Shown: positions 1-12,331 of the stretch, piece by piece
Layout of the letters: each line of letters opens with the position of its first letter
How positions within the stretch are numbered: the stretch's first letter is position 1
Assembly: GCA_013398015.1 (NCBI GenBank)
Contig: VZRR01010830.1
Coordinates: 1 to 64,000, forward strand
Direction: 5' to 3'
DNA length: 64,000 nt
Source of the DNA: Oreocharis arfaki
Taxonomy: Eukaryota > Chordata > Aves > Passeriformes > Paramythiidae
The notes under the pieces: generated by a model
The model's input: the letters and a program-made list of their open reading frames with translations, nothing else
Database searches by the model: none
Told to the model about the DNA's origin: nothing
Translations under genes and position numbers: made by a program

Positions 1-1124
1 GTCTTTCAAACCAAGACACACCTTTATTTCGCATCCTTCAGAAAAGTGCAGAAAAGTTAATCATGGAAATTACAAGGTGTGGTGGAGAAAATAAATGACT
101 CAGTTCCTTGACATCTGCAGAAACTAATTAATTTGCTCACATGCTATTTTGGTTTTTTGGAGTATTATGGAGAGCATCTAAACAGATTGCGCAAACAGCA
201 ACAACCTTCAGATATAAGAAAAATATAATGGCTTATTTTTTAATATTCTGGTCCACATTTTCTTTGTGTGAAATAACCACACTTCTTATAAACAAGAACA
301 TATACTTCATAGACAATTACCAGCTGTGTTAGCTATGCCATTTTCACTCCTTAAGGAGATTAATCCATGCTTTAACAAAATGTTGGTTTTTACCTGGTCT
401 CCCATCAGGGGAGAAGACAGCTCAGGGTCTCATATCCTCAGGGGACACACACAATGCATACTGGCTATGTTTCTGTTTCAAAGATCCTATTGCTGTCTGC
501 TTCAATTTGCAAAAATACACCTTCTACCAAAGTAAAATGAAAAACCCTCCAGTTTGCAAGACTTTTCATTGAGGAGTTCCACTAGTAATGAACTAACAAG
601 GTTTAATGAAGCCTTGGCCTTCAGAGAAGAAAGCTACAAAGCAATACCAAGATGTGTGCACGGATGAACTTCCCAAATCCAAAAGGGTGCTCTCCCACTG
701 CAGTGACAGAATTTCTCCAGCTGAGGCTTAGAACACACCCTGCTCTGTTCCATTGAATGAGCTTTTGAATGGCATGCACCTGTGACACAAACATTGTGGT
801 ATTCTGCCTGCTTTTTATGGACAAGCCAGTGAGTTTCTGATGATAACTGATCACTTGATTTTGCCACTGACAGGAAGGCACAGCAGTGATCTTTTATCCA
901 ATGAACTCCAGAGAAGGAAAAATGAAGAAATCACACTTTACTTTTTCTTTTTTTTTTTTTTTTCCCAGCTGTATCTCAAGGGCTGTGGCGCTGTACCCCC
1001 TCNAGGGCTTTTAATATCGCAAGGGAAGCTGCTAGATCTATTGTGGTAACTTCAATTGGCACAATAAGCTAGGTAACATGAGTTAATGTACCCTAGGGAA
1101 ATCAGAATCTATCACAAGACATCC
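1..1124. other. Unique non-coding DNA, no gene seen
   Basis: No recognisable gene or named repeat. Open frames here are short and on both strands, as expected by chance. A 17-base T run near 947-963 is followed by a GC-richer patch with an unresolved base at 1003; this could be an old retroposed fragment, but I cannot name it. Confidence 0.5.
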
Positions 1125-1365
1125 TAGAATCATAGAATGGCCTGGGTTGGAAGGCACCTTTAAGATCATGTAGTGCCAGACCCGGTGCCATGGGCAGGGA
1201 CAACTTCCACTAGACCGGATTGCTCAAAGCTCCATCCAACTTGGCCTCAAACACTTCCAGTGATTGGACATCCCCAGATTCTCCCGCTAACCTGTTCCAG
1301 TGCCTCACCACACTCACAGCAAAGAATTTTTTTCTAATATCTAATCTAAGCCTACTGTCCACCAA
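1125..1365 (-). mobile_element. CR1 LINE, 3' end fragment
   Basis: The left border reads TAGAATCATAGAATGG, the reverse complement of the avian CR1 3' tail. The CR1 3' UTR and ORF2 end follow in antisense (GGTTGGAAGGCACC, then CCTGTTCCAGTGCCTCACCA, then a TAATATCTAATC block). CR1 copies are usually 5'-truncated, and this one keeps only about 240 bp. Similarity fades after about 1365, so the right border is approximate. Confidence 0.9.
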
Positions 1366-3174
1366 GCCAATCCTGAACTACAAGCTGATCCTCCTTCTGG
1401 GAGGCTTAAAATTGTATCATAATGATAATTCTGTTTTCCTGTTCACACTCCTGTAGCTGTTCCTGGAGACTCCAATCTGAAATCCAGGCTAAAATTGATG
1501 TATCTTAAGTACTAACTCTTTACCAGTCTTTTGAGAACTCATTGTGCAGTTCTCCTTTACTTTTTGATTCACTCTTCTTAAAGAATTTATTTAGGCCCAT
1601 TTTTAATCTGTAAGCAATACGAAAATAAGTCTAAAGGTATCTTCAGCAACTTTCTTCTCAGAATAAGGTACAGAATAAAATCTTCTTTACACACAACTAC
1701 TTTCAGATAGCTTCTGTTACCCTCAATATTAGCAGCTCTCGCTAAGGCTCTTGTTATTGTTATAATACTTACAATTAATATACATGATACAAACTTGTAT
1801 TAAATAACACGTAATAAAAATAATTTAAATCAACCATAAGAGCACTGCATTTCATATGACAAATTTATTTGCAGAGAATTTACTATTCCACTTTTTGAGA
1901 TTTGTATAGGATCCATGCAATTGCTTCTTGGTGCTTATAATTTTAGAAACTGAGAAAAATATATTTATGTATGATAGAAAAATATAAAAATTATTTAAGT
2001 ACCTAAAATGCTTTTATATTTTACTATACACAAAGTACATGTTATTGAGTTTACTATACATATATAAACATTATGTATTATATACTGTGTCAAAATAGAG
2101 CGTATAGCAAAATGTTAAAGTATATAAAAAATATTTCAGTATATAATTCTCCCATACTATTTTTCTCACATAGAAGTGTTTATTATCAGAGTCCATCTTC
2201 TCTCTTTCATCTCCCTAAAATACTAACTTTAAGATTTTCGATTATTTTCTTTTGCAATGTTATCTGCAAAACAATAGTAAAATCCAGTTTTTCCTGAATC
2301 TTCAGTCTTTTGATTTTACTTTAAAACACATTAACTGGCAACTGATAAGGGCACATGATCTTAATAAATGGTGTAACAATAGTAACTCATTAAAATTCTT
2401 ACATTTAAAATTTAAACAACTTGAAATAATCTGATGAATCTATAACTTTCAGAGAAGTGTTGACAAAAATCTGATAGCACCAGCAACTTTGTACATCCAC
2501 TGATTAGGCCCAAGTTTCAGTGCAACAAGAAAAGGGGATATTAAGAAAAAGAAATATTTGCAGCTGGGTGTGGCAGGTGTAGACAAGACAAGTTTTGTAG
2601 ATTTTTGGCTCAGGGTAAATTATGATGGGAAATTTTCCTAAACTCATCTTCTGACCAAAATCTGTGAGGCAGACCTGAGGGCAGAGAGTGCTCAAACACA
2701 CTGAACTGAAAGGACCTTCCAAAATTGTGAAAGTACAACTTGGATATTAGCATCCAAGAACATATATGTTGATTGTTTTAACCACAGTGGCAAGGTCTGA
2801 CTCCGGTAATACCGGATTACGGGTAATAAATATTTGCCAAGACTCTTAACAACAGGAACATTCAGCTCCTATTGTTGAAGGAGATATAGTCACCTGCAGT
2901 GACACTTTAATTTTGTCCTTACTGTGCTGTTGAGGTCATCTAATTGAGCAGTTCGATATGTTGATCTCACAGCCACTTAAAATATCCATTTGGCTTCAGG
3001 CAGTATTAGCAGTTCTGTAGTTATGCAGCATCTCTGTAGCAGACACTCCAACATCAGAATGAATTGTGTGATAACACTTCCTCTACACAGCATTACTGTT
3101 CTTGCAACATTATTTTAGTGTGCTGTTACCTGCACAGTGTGTTTTAATCAGTCTGTTTGTTTCATTTCTTCTAG
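1366..3174. other. AT-rich unique DNA, nothing recognised
   Basis: Very AT-rich, especially 1780-2430, with TATA-like runs and no long frame. No repeat family recognised. Confidence 0.5.
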
Positions 3175-3219
3175 CTGGTAAAGAAATTCCACTCACACAG
3201 AGGTGATACAGGAGAAAAA
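3175..3219 (+). other. Candidate 45-nt cassette exon
   Basis: A strong 3' splice-site pattern (pyrimidine-rich TTTGTTTCATTTCTTCTAG, ending at 3174) is followed by 45 bases with no stop in the frame LVKKFHSHRGDTGEK. A GTAAGC donor starts at 3220. The length is a multiple of three, so inclusion would keep frame. Reading through the donor, the frame stays open for about 22 more codons to a TAA, so a terminal exon is also possible. I do not recognise the peptide. Splice-like pairs this close arise by chance in 64 kb, so this is a candidate only. Confidence 0.25.
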
Positions 3220-6200
3220 GTAAGCTACGAAACAGTTTTCTTGTCAGAAGAAACACGCTTGTCAGTGAAAATCTCATACTGGTTTTAATGCCTTATTTAA
3301 TAATATAAATGAAAAACCAATCCACCACCGACAAAGTGTGAATATTTCTCAAGAGTTCCATTGCTTCTAGAAAATGTTCCCCACCAAATATGTAGATGGA
3401 CGTCAGCTGCTAGACTTCCTCCTGAAAATCAGTGCAAGCAATGTGCCAAATGAACTGCAGCACAACGTCTTGTCTGGATCCAAGGCAGCTCTCAAGTTCA
3501 TTCCAGGGTCTTATCAGATTGTAATTTGGCCAGGATTCCAAGCAAAACTATTCTTAGGGTTGTTCTGACAATAAATTAGTCAACTCAGGAGAACTGGAGA
3601 GATGGTATTAAGGAAACAGCTCAAGGAAATATTGTTATCTGAATGCTTTTGTTCATTTAAGTATATACGCTTGTACATTAATTTCTCAGTTGCCTCTACC
3701 TCTTTATTTTGTTCATCATAAAACAAGTCTGAGAGCTTTCACAGGCTGTTATTTTACTAGCCTGCAGCAAAGCTACTAATCCAGTATTTTTTTTTTTATT
3801 TTTAAGGCTTCTAGGTTTTATTTGCATAGCTCATTTTTTTATTAGTACATTAACAAAGACATTTTTAAAAACTCAAGATATTTCCATTCAGTCTCTTCCC
3901 ATGTATAAATTAATCTATGAGTACTTTGAGAAGAACAATACAAATGCCAACATTAAAAACTGAGGTAATTTCAATAACTGTAAGGTTTATTTCATTTGGG
4001 CCCTTGGAAAAATTCTTCATGACTGATGACTTTGCCAACTTCATAATAAGAGGCACAAGACAACTGATCATCTCTATTTTATGGGCTATTTTTAGAATAT
4101 GCATATATAAGCAAACACTGCACACATACATACTTTATTGTCTTTTGTATTATGACTTAAACTACAATCAGCAACATAGGATTTTAACTAGTAGAAAAGT
4201 GAGGGGACAATGGAGAGAGACAGCTTGTGGAATTACCAGAATTATTTATGAATTCAGTATAAAGAAAAGCATGATCTTGGCTTAAAGTGATCACTGGGTA
4301 AAATCATTGAGCCAATTAATTTTAAAAGACATATGGAGTTTCTTTCCCCTTAGGATAACCAGAAACTCACATGCGGAGAAACAGCTTTAAGTTAAAAACA
4401 CAGCAGAGAGACTTTTCATCTTCCAATGGTATTTCTTTCCTTAATAAACTTACAACCAATGCTATTTCCCTAACTTCTGTGTATTCTTAACCAGTATGGT
4501 GTTGGATAAAATATCCTGCGGATTTTGATACCACAGGAACAGAACTGTGATGGGCAGTCATCTGAACATTTGCTGCCCTTTATTCAGTGACCTAGGAGCT
4601 ACCTAAGTACTTTCCAGTATTCATTAGACAAGAGAATGCATAGAGTTCAAACACTGGGAAAAAAGATTTACAAAGACAAATCCACCATGGTAAATTTATG
4701 CAGTACCTGAAAAGTTAAAGGTCATTCTACAACTGCATTCCTTCAATCTTTTTTCCTTAAATTAACACTGGATCTAGAAATGGAGTTGCCATGTGTGCAA
4801 CTGTTTTGCTTGTAGATCTGTTTCCTATTCCACAGAAGGAACACAGATGCTGAAGTATTGCCCTTTGTAAGAACTGAGAATAAACCAACAGAAAACTATG
4901 TTGAAAAGATGAGCCACTAGTATAGAACTGCTGTAAGAAAGCATACAGAGCAAAAAGGAGAGTTGAAGAACATAACCTAACTTGTAGGTATTACCTAAGA
5001 TCTGTGTCACAAACCTTTTAAAGGAATAATCTTACATTTACAGGCAAAAACCTCATTACAGAAACTACACCAGAGCTACATTTCATGAGTCATGGTATCA
5101 GCTGCTAACCTGGTTTCCACAAGCAGCCATTCTTCCTGTCTCTCTGCTTGGGTATCTTCTAAAGCAAAGTATTGACAGTTTCCCTCTTAGAAAGGTTGGA
5201 AGTAAAACTTCCCTCTCACTAGCATTGGGTGCAGCAGTCCTCTTACTGGGTTATGAAACTGGCTTTTTGAAAAGGTGATTTTTAGCAAAGCTAACAAAGT
5301 AATCTATCCGATAGTTAGTGAGATACAGTTTTTCGTTACAAACCCCTTTAACTGGCTTTAAACCTTGTGTCAGACTAATATTTTGAGATGCAGAGAAAAA
5401 ATATCACTATCTTTCACACATATTTCAAGCGATAAAATAATTTATATTCTTGTTTATGTCACAGCTTGTGTCAAAAATTTTTGCTAAGTATCACCTCTTT
5501 TTGTAAGCTATGAAGGGCAATTGATCTCTTTGCATTCAAGCACCAATCTAAATATGTTCCTCTCCTCATAAAACTTTCACTCCATGATGCTTATCCCTTA
5601 GTGATAAGAAAATGGAATAAACTCAGGATTAGGAAAAGGATTTTTTCAAATGTGTTTGGTTTAATTTGATCTTACTGGGAGTTAAGTCCTTAAATACAGT
5701 AAAACCTGACTTGACTCAGATGAGGAAGTCCAGAACAGGAGTAGTGGTTCCTTACCCAAGACTTCCACTTTTCTATACCTCTTTAGTGTAACACTTTCCA
5801 TTGTCTTGTTTTAAAGGGAAGTGATTCCAACACAATATCAGCAACAATATGCAACACCTTTTTTTTTCTCTTTCAAAAATGATCCATATGAATACTAATC
5901 AAAATGGAATACTGATCAGCTAATGAAATGTGAGAGTTTATATTCCCACTGTTTATTAAATACACCCACATAATAATCACTCTTCTCAAAAAACTGTTCT
6001 CTTCATAGACCCAGCAGCTCTTAGTTGAGGAAAGGCTGCTATGAGATCCCTTTGAGAAATAAATGACTGGTTTGTTCTGCGGAGAATAAAGCAGGGACTC
6101 TGCTTAGAAACCCCTGATATTCTTAAAACCCTCAGCATTAAGAAAAAATATTTGTAATTCTTTTGACACTGGTCAGTCCTGATCTGAATATGCAAGGACA

Positions 6201-9200
6201 GAAAGAGACATTAAATCTGCTTGATTCAGCTTTGGTAACCTCTGTTTCCAACATTATCTGCCATAGAAGGAGTTCAGCATAGACTTATCAAACATTAACT
6301 ATGCACTCAGGTTTCAGACAATCCCTCTTCTCTTTTTCTTTTTTTTTTTTTTTAATTGTCCTTTCACCTGTTCCTCTCCAGAGCAAGAACAGTGTTCCAT
6401 GCATACATGACAGAATGAATAATGAAGGTTCCTTTATTTTTTTTAGATTTTTATTATTTCTACAAATTTTGTCCTTTATCCTTTGTTTAAGGTTTCCTTG
6501 CAGGAATTACAAGAGACTAAATCTTTCCAGTTATTTAACAAGTAACTTAACTAAAACATTTGTTTTGGTAATGAAAACATGTTTCATTCTTTATCAATGA
6601 TGAACAATTTCCTCTAAAAACTTCACTGTAGAGAAAGAAAGTACGAAAGCATCTGATTACCTGAAGAATTACAGAATTGAAAAGGGTTCTGATATCCACC
6701 TAGTTTCTTTCCTTCTTCTCTTTATTCAGTGCAAAAGACGCTCCTTGCTTTTCCTTCTCAGTGAAAACAAAGGGAGATGAAATATTCTAGTACGATAACG
6801 TGCTGTTACAGATCCTACAAGTCAAGCAGCAGCTTTCCATCACCTCAACTGAGCAACTTCTTGTATTTGGCTAAGGATAGGTATTTTTTTTCAAGTCTCA
6901 AGAAATCCCACAAGCAACTACAATAAGACTGAGATTTAGAGTTCACTGAAAAAAATCCATATATATTAAATCATACATGCCTTTTGTACTTTGCTACAGC
7001 TGGGTTCAGGCTGCTGTCCCAATCACAATCCACTTTGTCTGTTAGGTCTTTGACATTAGGCACAACTTATAGTTTTTCATTCAGCTCTAGAATGCCAGAG
7101 AAAACTAAAGAACTAGAGTGAATGATCAGTCTTCTTCAGAGCTCTGCTTGAAACTTCAGCAATTTAAACTTGATAAGAGCAGAATGTGTTCCCCTGTAGA
7201 AATGACTTTTGCCTGGAAGGTTTCAAACCCATATGATGGGCAAAAAGGGAAGTTATGTGAAGTCACTGCCATTGACTGAGTCTAAAGTTGACATAAGAGA
7301 TAAACTTGATAGAGAAACAATGAAGACAAGATAATCTGATGTGATCTTTCAAAAACATTGTAGAATACTTACTGAAGGAAAGCCAAGGTTCAGCAGCCAT
7401 TACTGATTGAAATCAAGAAGATTTCTTTGGTATTTTCAACTACCAGCAGTATCCATGGAATACAAAATGGGAATTGTACAATAAAAGTTTAAGTCTTAGA
7501 AAAATAAAAACAAAACCAAATACTCAGTATCCTTTGCCCTTCTATCCATTGTCCCCATTGCTGGAGCATTTTGATATCAGTTTTTTTTCTTCCGTTATGG
7601 AGCCATAGATGAACACTTGAGTTCGAATATGAAATTTGAGAAAAATCTTGAGACTTAAAGATCTTTGTGTTCAGATAAAAAACCTATGAATGTTCAAAAT
7701 TTCCTAGACTACAGAAATATATTTAGTATACGCATGCCTTTCCACTCATTGGGTATTTCTGCAAGTTCTACAATTTCTTAGGGAGTTCTGAAAATGTTTA
7801 TTTTAAGAGTAGCATTTCAAATAAACTTGGCAATCTTTCTGAGGCATGCCACACACAGAAAAAGTGAGAGTTATCTCAGTTTGGAGACCAGATAAAAAAT
7901 AGTTTTTTGAAAGAGTTTCAATATAACGTTCTGTAGAGTTTCTCTCATTTTTCACACCATCTCTGAAGTTTAAGATTAGCATGGGGAAAAAGCAAACAAG
8001 AATAGTTATTAAGCCCAGTGCTACCTTACTGTATATTATTGAAGGAAGCTTTATCTTTTCATAGTTTGTTGCTGCTGTCCATTTCATCCAAGAATTTCAA
8101 CAGTTTTTATTTTCCAAACATAAACAAGCAAGACAAGCTTTCTGCTTACGCGTTCAACATACATGCACCTTTCTGTTTTCTGAAAGAAGAGCAAAATGGT
8201 GTAGATTCACAGCTCTCCTTTAATGGAGACAACCACCAAATACTGCTATTCAGTTTGTAGTCAAATAAATTCACACTGTGTTCAAATGAACAAGTGATTT
8301 TATATATATATATCGTGATGTATCTTTCCCTCTTCACCCTAGAAAAAAATAATAAATTGAGGCTTTCCCATTACATTCTGTTCTCATGCTGAAGTTTAAT
8401 CCCCCTGTGTCTGTGCTGATCAATATGTTCTTTCACTTGCATGGACAACCAGCAAATTCTGAACAGAACAGTCTTACTACATGAAGCCTTGGCAGGCTTC
8501 ACATTTCAGCAAAGAGTGTTCACTGTCTGATCAAAGCTTGGAAATAATCCACTGAAGCTGACAGGACAACTATTCTGCTCTGACTGATGAACAGACAACA
8601 TGAAAGAAACAGAGATGTTTAAAAAAGAAAGAAATTTGTGTGTTTGTAAAGATCATTCCTTAATAGAGCTTACATTCAAAAATTGTATCAATGTTACAAT
8701 ACTTATATTTGCAAGTCACAAAGGACTCTGCCCATACACATGTTTGATATATTTCTACCTGTAGTGGCATGCTTGCCAAAAAGTAATTAAAGACAAAGAA
8801 CACTGAGAAAAAAAAAATGTATAAATAATGAAGCTAGAGTGACAGCTTCTGTGTAAGAGGGAAAAACTGACAAATGAGAAACCCCTAAAATGTGAGAATA
8901 TATTATTCAAACAATTGATGTCTGTATAATTGTAGATAGTGTCTTCTCATCACGCAATGTTATCTATGCAGATAGAGATTATATGCTTTTTGTTTCTGTT
9001 CTTAAATTTAGAATCCGCAAATATAACAGCATGTCTCTTTTTTAGCTTGCAAACAACAGCTTTTTTTTCAAGTGCAGTGTGATGCCTTTTATTTCTGAAA
9101 GCTGCCATATAGACTTCAATAGTCACTTAATTAGAATTTTGCAGTATATCAGACTTTTTTCCACCTACGTCTCGCAAACTCTTCTTTCTCCCTTTTGACA

Positions 9201-10667
9201 TGATACACTCCTAGGCAGCACAGGAACTTGCACAGTAACAAACCAGATCACAAAGTGATAGGCCTGAAAAATACTGTGCAAAATCTATTTTTTTCCCAAA
9301 CTTGTTTCTAAGTCAGATCAATTTATTGATCTGGCTTTTCACACACCCACACAAACACCCACGCTGGCACACACATGTTTGAGAATGGACAGCTGACTTC
9401 CCTAAGGAGCAGCAATGACCTTGTCATCAATAATTTTGCCTATACTTGTCAGGAAGAACTAGATGTGGCAGCCTTCATATTAGTGAGTTGAAACTTTCTA
9501 ATGATAACAGATATTTCTCATCATGGGAGAACTAGAGATATTAATTAATTGCTATTACAAAATATGTCATTTTTTGTTTCCATTCTTAACAAAGCATTTT
9601 CAAACATTCTGTGAGTTTTTCCCTCTCCAAAAGAAAAATACAAACTCAAGAGCTTAGAGGCATAAGTTCTTGTGAATTTATTGGTGGTGGGAGGAGTATA
9701 CTGCCTTCTTTTTTTTTTTTTTTAATGACAATTTACTGTTATAAATATGCTACAACACCAGCTCTCTGATGTTAAAATCCAAAGTACAGTAATTCTGCAC
9801 TTGGAGGAAACCAGATAGGATCTCAGAAGAAAATAAAGCACTTTTCGGTCCACAACCATCAGAATGTACTGGAGGAACAGTTTCCAAGCTTAGTCTGTCA
9901 GCTGAGGATTAGAAACAGGTTTTGATTTCATTTATACCAGAGGTTTCATTGGTCTCATTCAATATAATAATGCAGTTTTCCTCTGTCACTTGCGGAAATT
10001 GCTTTGTTTTGCTTCCAGGATGGAAAACATGTTTCTGCACTTCTGTTGAATGCAATCTGTGTCTAAAAGGAGACCTTACAAATAGTCATGTATGAAGTGC
10101 AAACACTTGCAAATGCGTACAGATCATACGACATTTTTGATTAGGACCATGGGGGAATAAGCTAGTATCCATGGAAACTCGTTGCTTCAGAGATTGCAAG
10201 GCTGCTAAAAGGCTGCTGAGAATAAAAAACACTACACTGTATCACCTGCCTAAAACAAGTTGATACATGAACAAAAACTCTATCTTCAAGTAAGCAAAAG
10301 CGCAAAACAGAGTTAACCTTTTTTATTCAGTTATCACTAATCGTTTGAGATTTCTCCGCATGATTTATCCCATTTCCTTACTAGCTGAGGATACCAGCAA
10401 GGACGTCAGCATACTGTGCTGAAGTTCAGCCATTACAGCCCTGGCTCATAACAGGCATAGAACAAAAGTTCCGGTCATGCTGAAAGGGCTCTGTCTTACA
10501 TAATTAAATTCCATGTTATTTTACCATCCAAATATTAACTGACGTTAATATTATGAAGCACATAGCTTCAGTGCACTTACTGCATCAACAATATATGGAA
10601 GACAGATAAATTTGCACATCATTACAAAAAGTAGAAGGATTTTAGAGGAATTGATTGCTAGAATGTA
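3220..10667. other. Unique non-coding DNA, nothing recognised
   Basis: About 7.4 kb without a recognisable repeat family or gene. Frames of 60-122 codons occur (for example 3917-4285 plus and 7803-8087 minus), but none matches a family I know. Simple features only: short poly-T or poly-A runs (3788, 6340, 9710), a small AT dinucleotide run near 8300, and CA-rich sequence near 9340-9375. Confidence 0.5.
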
Positions 10668-10714
10668 AGGTCAGGTGATGTGGCTAGCATGGGTTTAGGA
10701 AGTGCAAGTCCTAC

Positions 10715-11041
10715 TTGACAAACCTGATCTCCTTTTATAACTCAGTGACACACCCTATGGATAAGGGAACGACTTTGGATGTGGTCTACCTGGACTTCAG
10801 AAAAGCCTTGGATACAGTCTCACAAAGCATTCTCCTGGAGAAGCTGGCAGCCATGGCTTGGACAGGGGCACTCTTTATTGAGTTTAAAACTGTCCAGATG
10901 GTTAATACTTTCATCAATGATCAGGATCAAGGGATTGAGTGCATCCTCAGTAAGTTCAGAGAGGACATCAAGTTGAGTGGGAGTACTGATTTTCTGGAGG
11001 GTAGGAAGGCTCTGCAGAGGAACCTGGACAGACTTGATTGA
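10715..11041 (+). pseudogene. Decayed CR1 ORF2 reverse-transcriptase fragment
   Basis: A 108-codon open remnant of CR1 ORF2. Residues 24-36 (VYLDFRKALDTVS) match RT motif A, YLDFSKAFDTVS in the family, and keep the catalytic Asp. The second catalytic motif, FADDTKL in CR1, appears as FREDIKL, so one catalytic Asp is lost. About 60 residues between the two motifs are missing. No active enzyme is possible. Confidence 0.85.
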
Positions 11042-11284
11042 TGGGCAGAGTCCAACAGTATGTGGTTTAACAAGGCCAAGTGCTGGGCTGCAACAGCCCC
11101 AGTCAGCTCTACAGGCTGGGGGTGCAGTGGCTGTAGAGGTGCCTGACAGAAAAGGTCCTAGGGGTGATGGGCAAGAGCAGCTGAACAGGAGCCAGCTGTG
11201 CCCAGATGGCCAAGAAGGCCAATGGCACCTGTCCTGTATCAGCAATAGCCAGTGGCCAGCAGGACCAAGGCAGAGGTTATCCCC

Positions 11285-11574
11285 CTGAACTTGGCACTGT
11301 GAGGTTGGACCTCAAATCTCATGTTCGGTTCTGGGCCCCTCGGTGCATGAAAGACACTGAGGAGCTGAAGCATGTCCAAAGAAGAATGGAGTTGATGAAG
11401 GGTCTAGACAGTAAGTCAGAAGGGAAGCAGCTGGGGGACCTGGGGTTGTTTAGCCTGGAGGAAAGGAGGCTCAGGGGAGACTTATTCACTCTCTACAATT
11501 GCCTGAAAGGAGGGTGCAGCCAGCTGGGAATTGGCCTCTTCTCCCAGGGGAAAAGTGTCAAGATGAAGAAATAG
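11285..11574 (+). pseudogene. CR1 ORF2 C-terminal remnant
   Basis: The frame encodes the typical CR1 ORF2 tail: RFWAPRCMKDTEELKHVQRR, then LGLFSLEERRLRGDLFTLYN and LKGGCSQLGIGLFSQ. The family form is FWAPQYKKDIE...VQRR...LGLFSLEKRRLRGDL. It is frameshifted from the RT fragment upstream. Confidence 0.85.
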
Positions 11575-11736
11575 CCTCAAGCTGCAGCAGAGGAGGTTCA
11601 GGCTGGACACCAGGAAGAATTTCTTCAGGAAAGGTTGTCAAGGATTGGAAAAGGCTGCCCAAGAAGACAGTGAAGTCACCATGCCTGCAAGTGTTCAAGA
11701 AATGACTCAACATGGCACTTAATTGGTGTGGTGGTG

Positions 11737-12254
11737 TGTTAAGATCCAATTATTGTTATTATTGAGGTTCTTTAGAAATTCCTCAGCCCCAATTAAGGCG
11801 CAAACGAGACCATATGCCAGTGACAATAATAAGGGTTTTATTTGATGGTGAATAAGAGAGAGAGAAAGAAAGAAAGAAAGAAAGGTAAAGCATGGTGGGG
11901 GGGGACAGAAAGGGAGTGACAGGGACAGAATAAGGAAAATATCACCNAGAGGTTACGCCACACACCCAAAACCTCCTCCTCCCCCCTCGGTTGGGGGGAG
12001 TCTGTGTAACCCTGGCTTCTGTGAGCTGTGCTCTTTCCCCACTCCAAATTCAGCTGGGATGGCAGCTGGAGGCTTTGCCCTATTGTGGAGGCATACCTTC
12101 CCCTCGGCCTGAGCTGACTGAACAATGGGTTTCTTCCAATCTAATCAGCAGTTCGATCTCCAGTCCAAAGTTCTTCAAGAAGGTTTCTGCAGCTATAGCT
12201 TCTTTAAAACTTTATATCAATGTTTGAGGCATAAACTATTTTCAGTCTCTGACA
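11737..12254 (-). mobile_element. Solo LTR A (antisense) inside CR1
   Basis: The segment runs TGTTAAGATCC...CTCTGACA, 518 bp, with TG/CA ends. Its reverse complement matches the 58670-59480 element: it starts TGTCAGAGACTGAAAA and ends with the conserved CTTAATT...CTAACA block. The antisense poly(A) signal lies at 11837-11842 (TTTATT on plus), next to a GA/GAAA tract. CR1 sequence on both sides proves insertion into CR1. Flanks (GGTG / TGACG) do not give an exact target duplication, so it is an older copy. No internal retroviral genes are present. An unresolved base lies at 11947. Confidence 0.85.
11854..11884. repeat. GA/GAAA simple repeat in LTR A
   Basis: About 31 purine bases of GA then GAAA units, just inside the antisense poly(A) signal of the LTR. 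The same position is purine-rich in LTR copies B and C. Confidence 0.9.
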
Positions 12255-12331
12255 TGACGTTTCATCAAAGGTTGGACTTGATTATTTTGGAGGTCTTTTC
12301 CAACCTTATTGACTCTGGGAATCTAAGATTC
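12255..12331 (+). mobile_element. CR1 3' tail resuming after LTR A
   Basis: Reads AAGGTTGGACTTGATTATTT and GGTCTTTTCCAACCTTATTG, the standard last 70 bp of CR1. It is continuous with the CR1 that stops at 11736. Confidence 0.9.

Larger units (their letters stand above)
10668..11736 (+). mobile_element. CR1 LINE, ORF2 and 3' part, split by an LTR
   Basis: Sense-strand CR1 starting in the reverse-transcriptase region (GCATGGGTTTAGGAAGTGCA) and running through the ORF2 C-terminus to within about 80 bp of the 3' tail. There an antisense LTR (11737-12254) interrupts it, and the tail resumes at 12255. The RT segment carries an internal deletion: it jumps from just after motif A to the FINDQDQGIEC stretch, losing the PQGSVLGP-like block of the family. 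Frameshifts separate the RT and C-terminal pieces, so it is long dead. Confidence 0.92.

Noticed and set aside
3917..4285. A 122-codon plus frame
   Set aside because: AT-rich composition, an overlapping open frame on the opposite strand, no motif, no splice context; most likely chance.
7803..8087. A 94-codon minus frame with a hydrophobic stretch that looks like a membrane segment
   Set aside because: No family match I can defend and no consistent pair of splice sites; long frames are expected a few times by chance in 64 kb.
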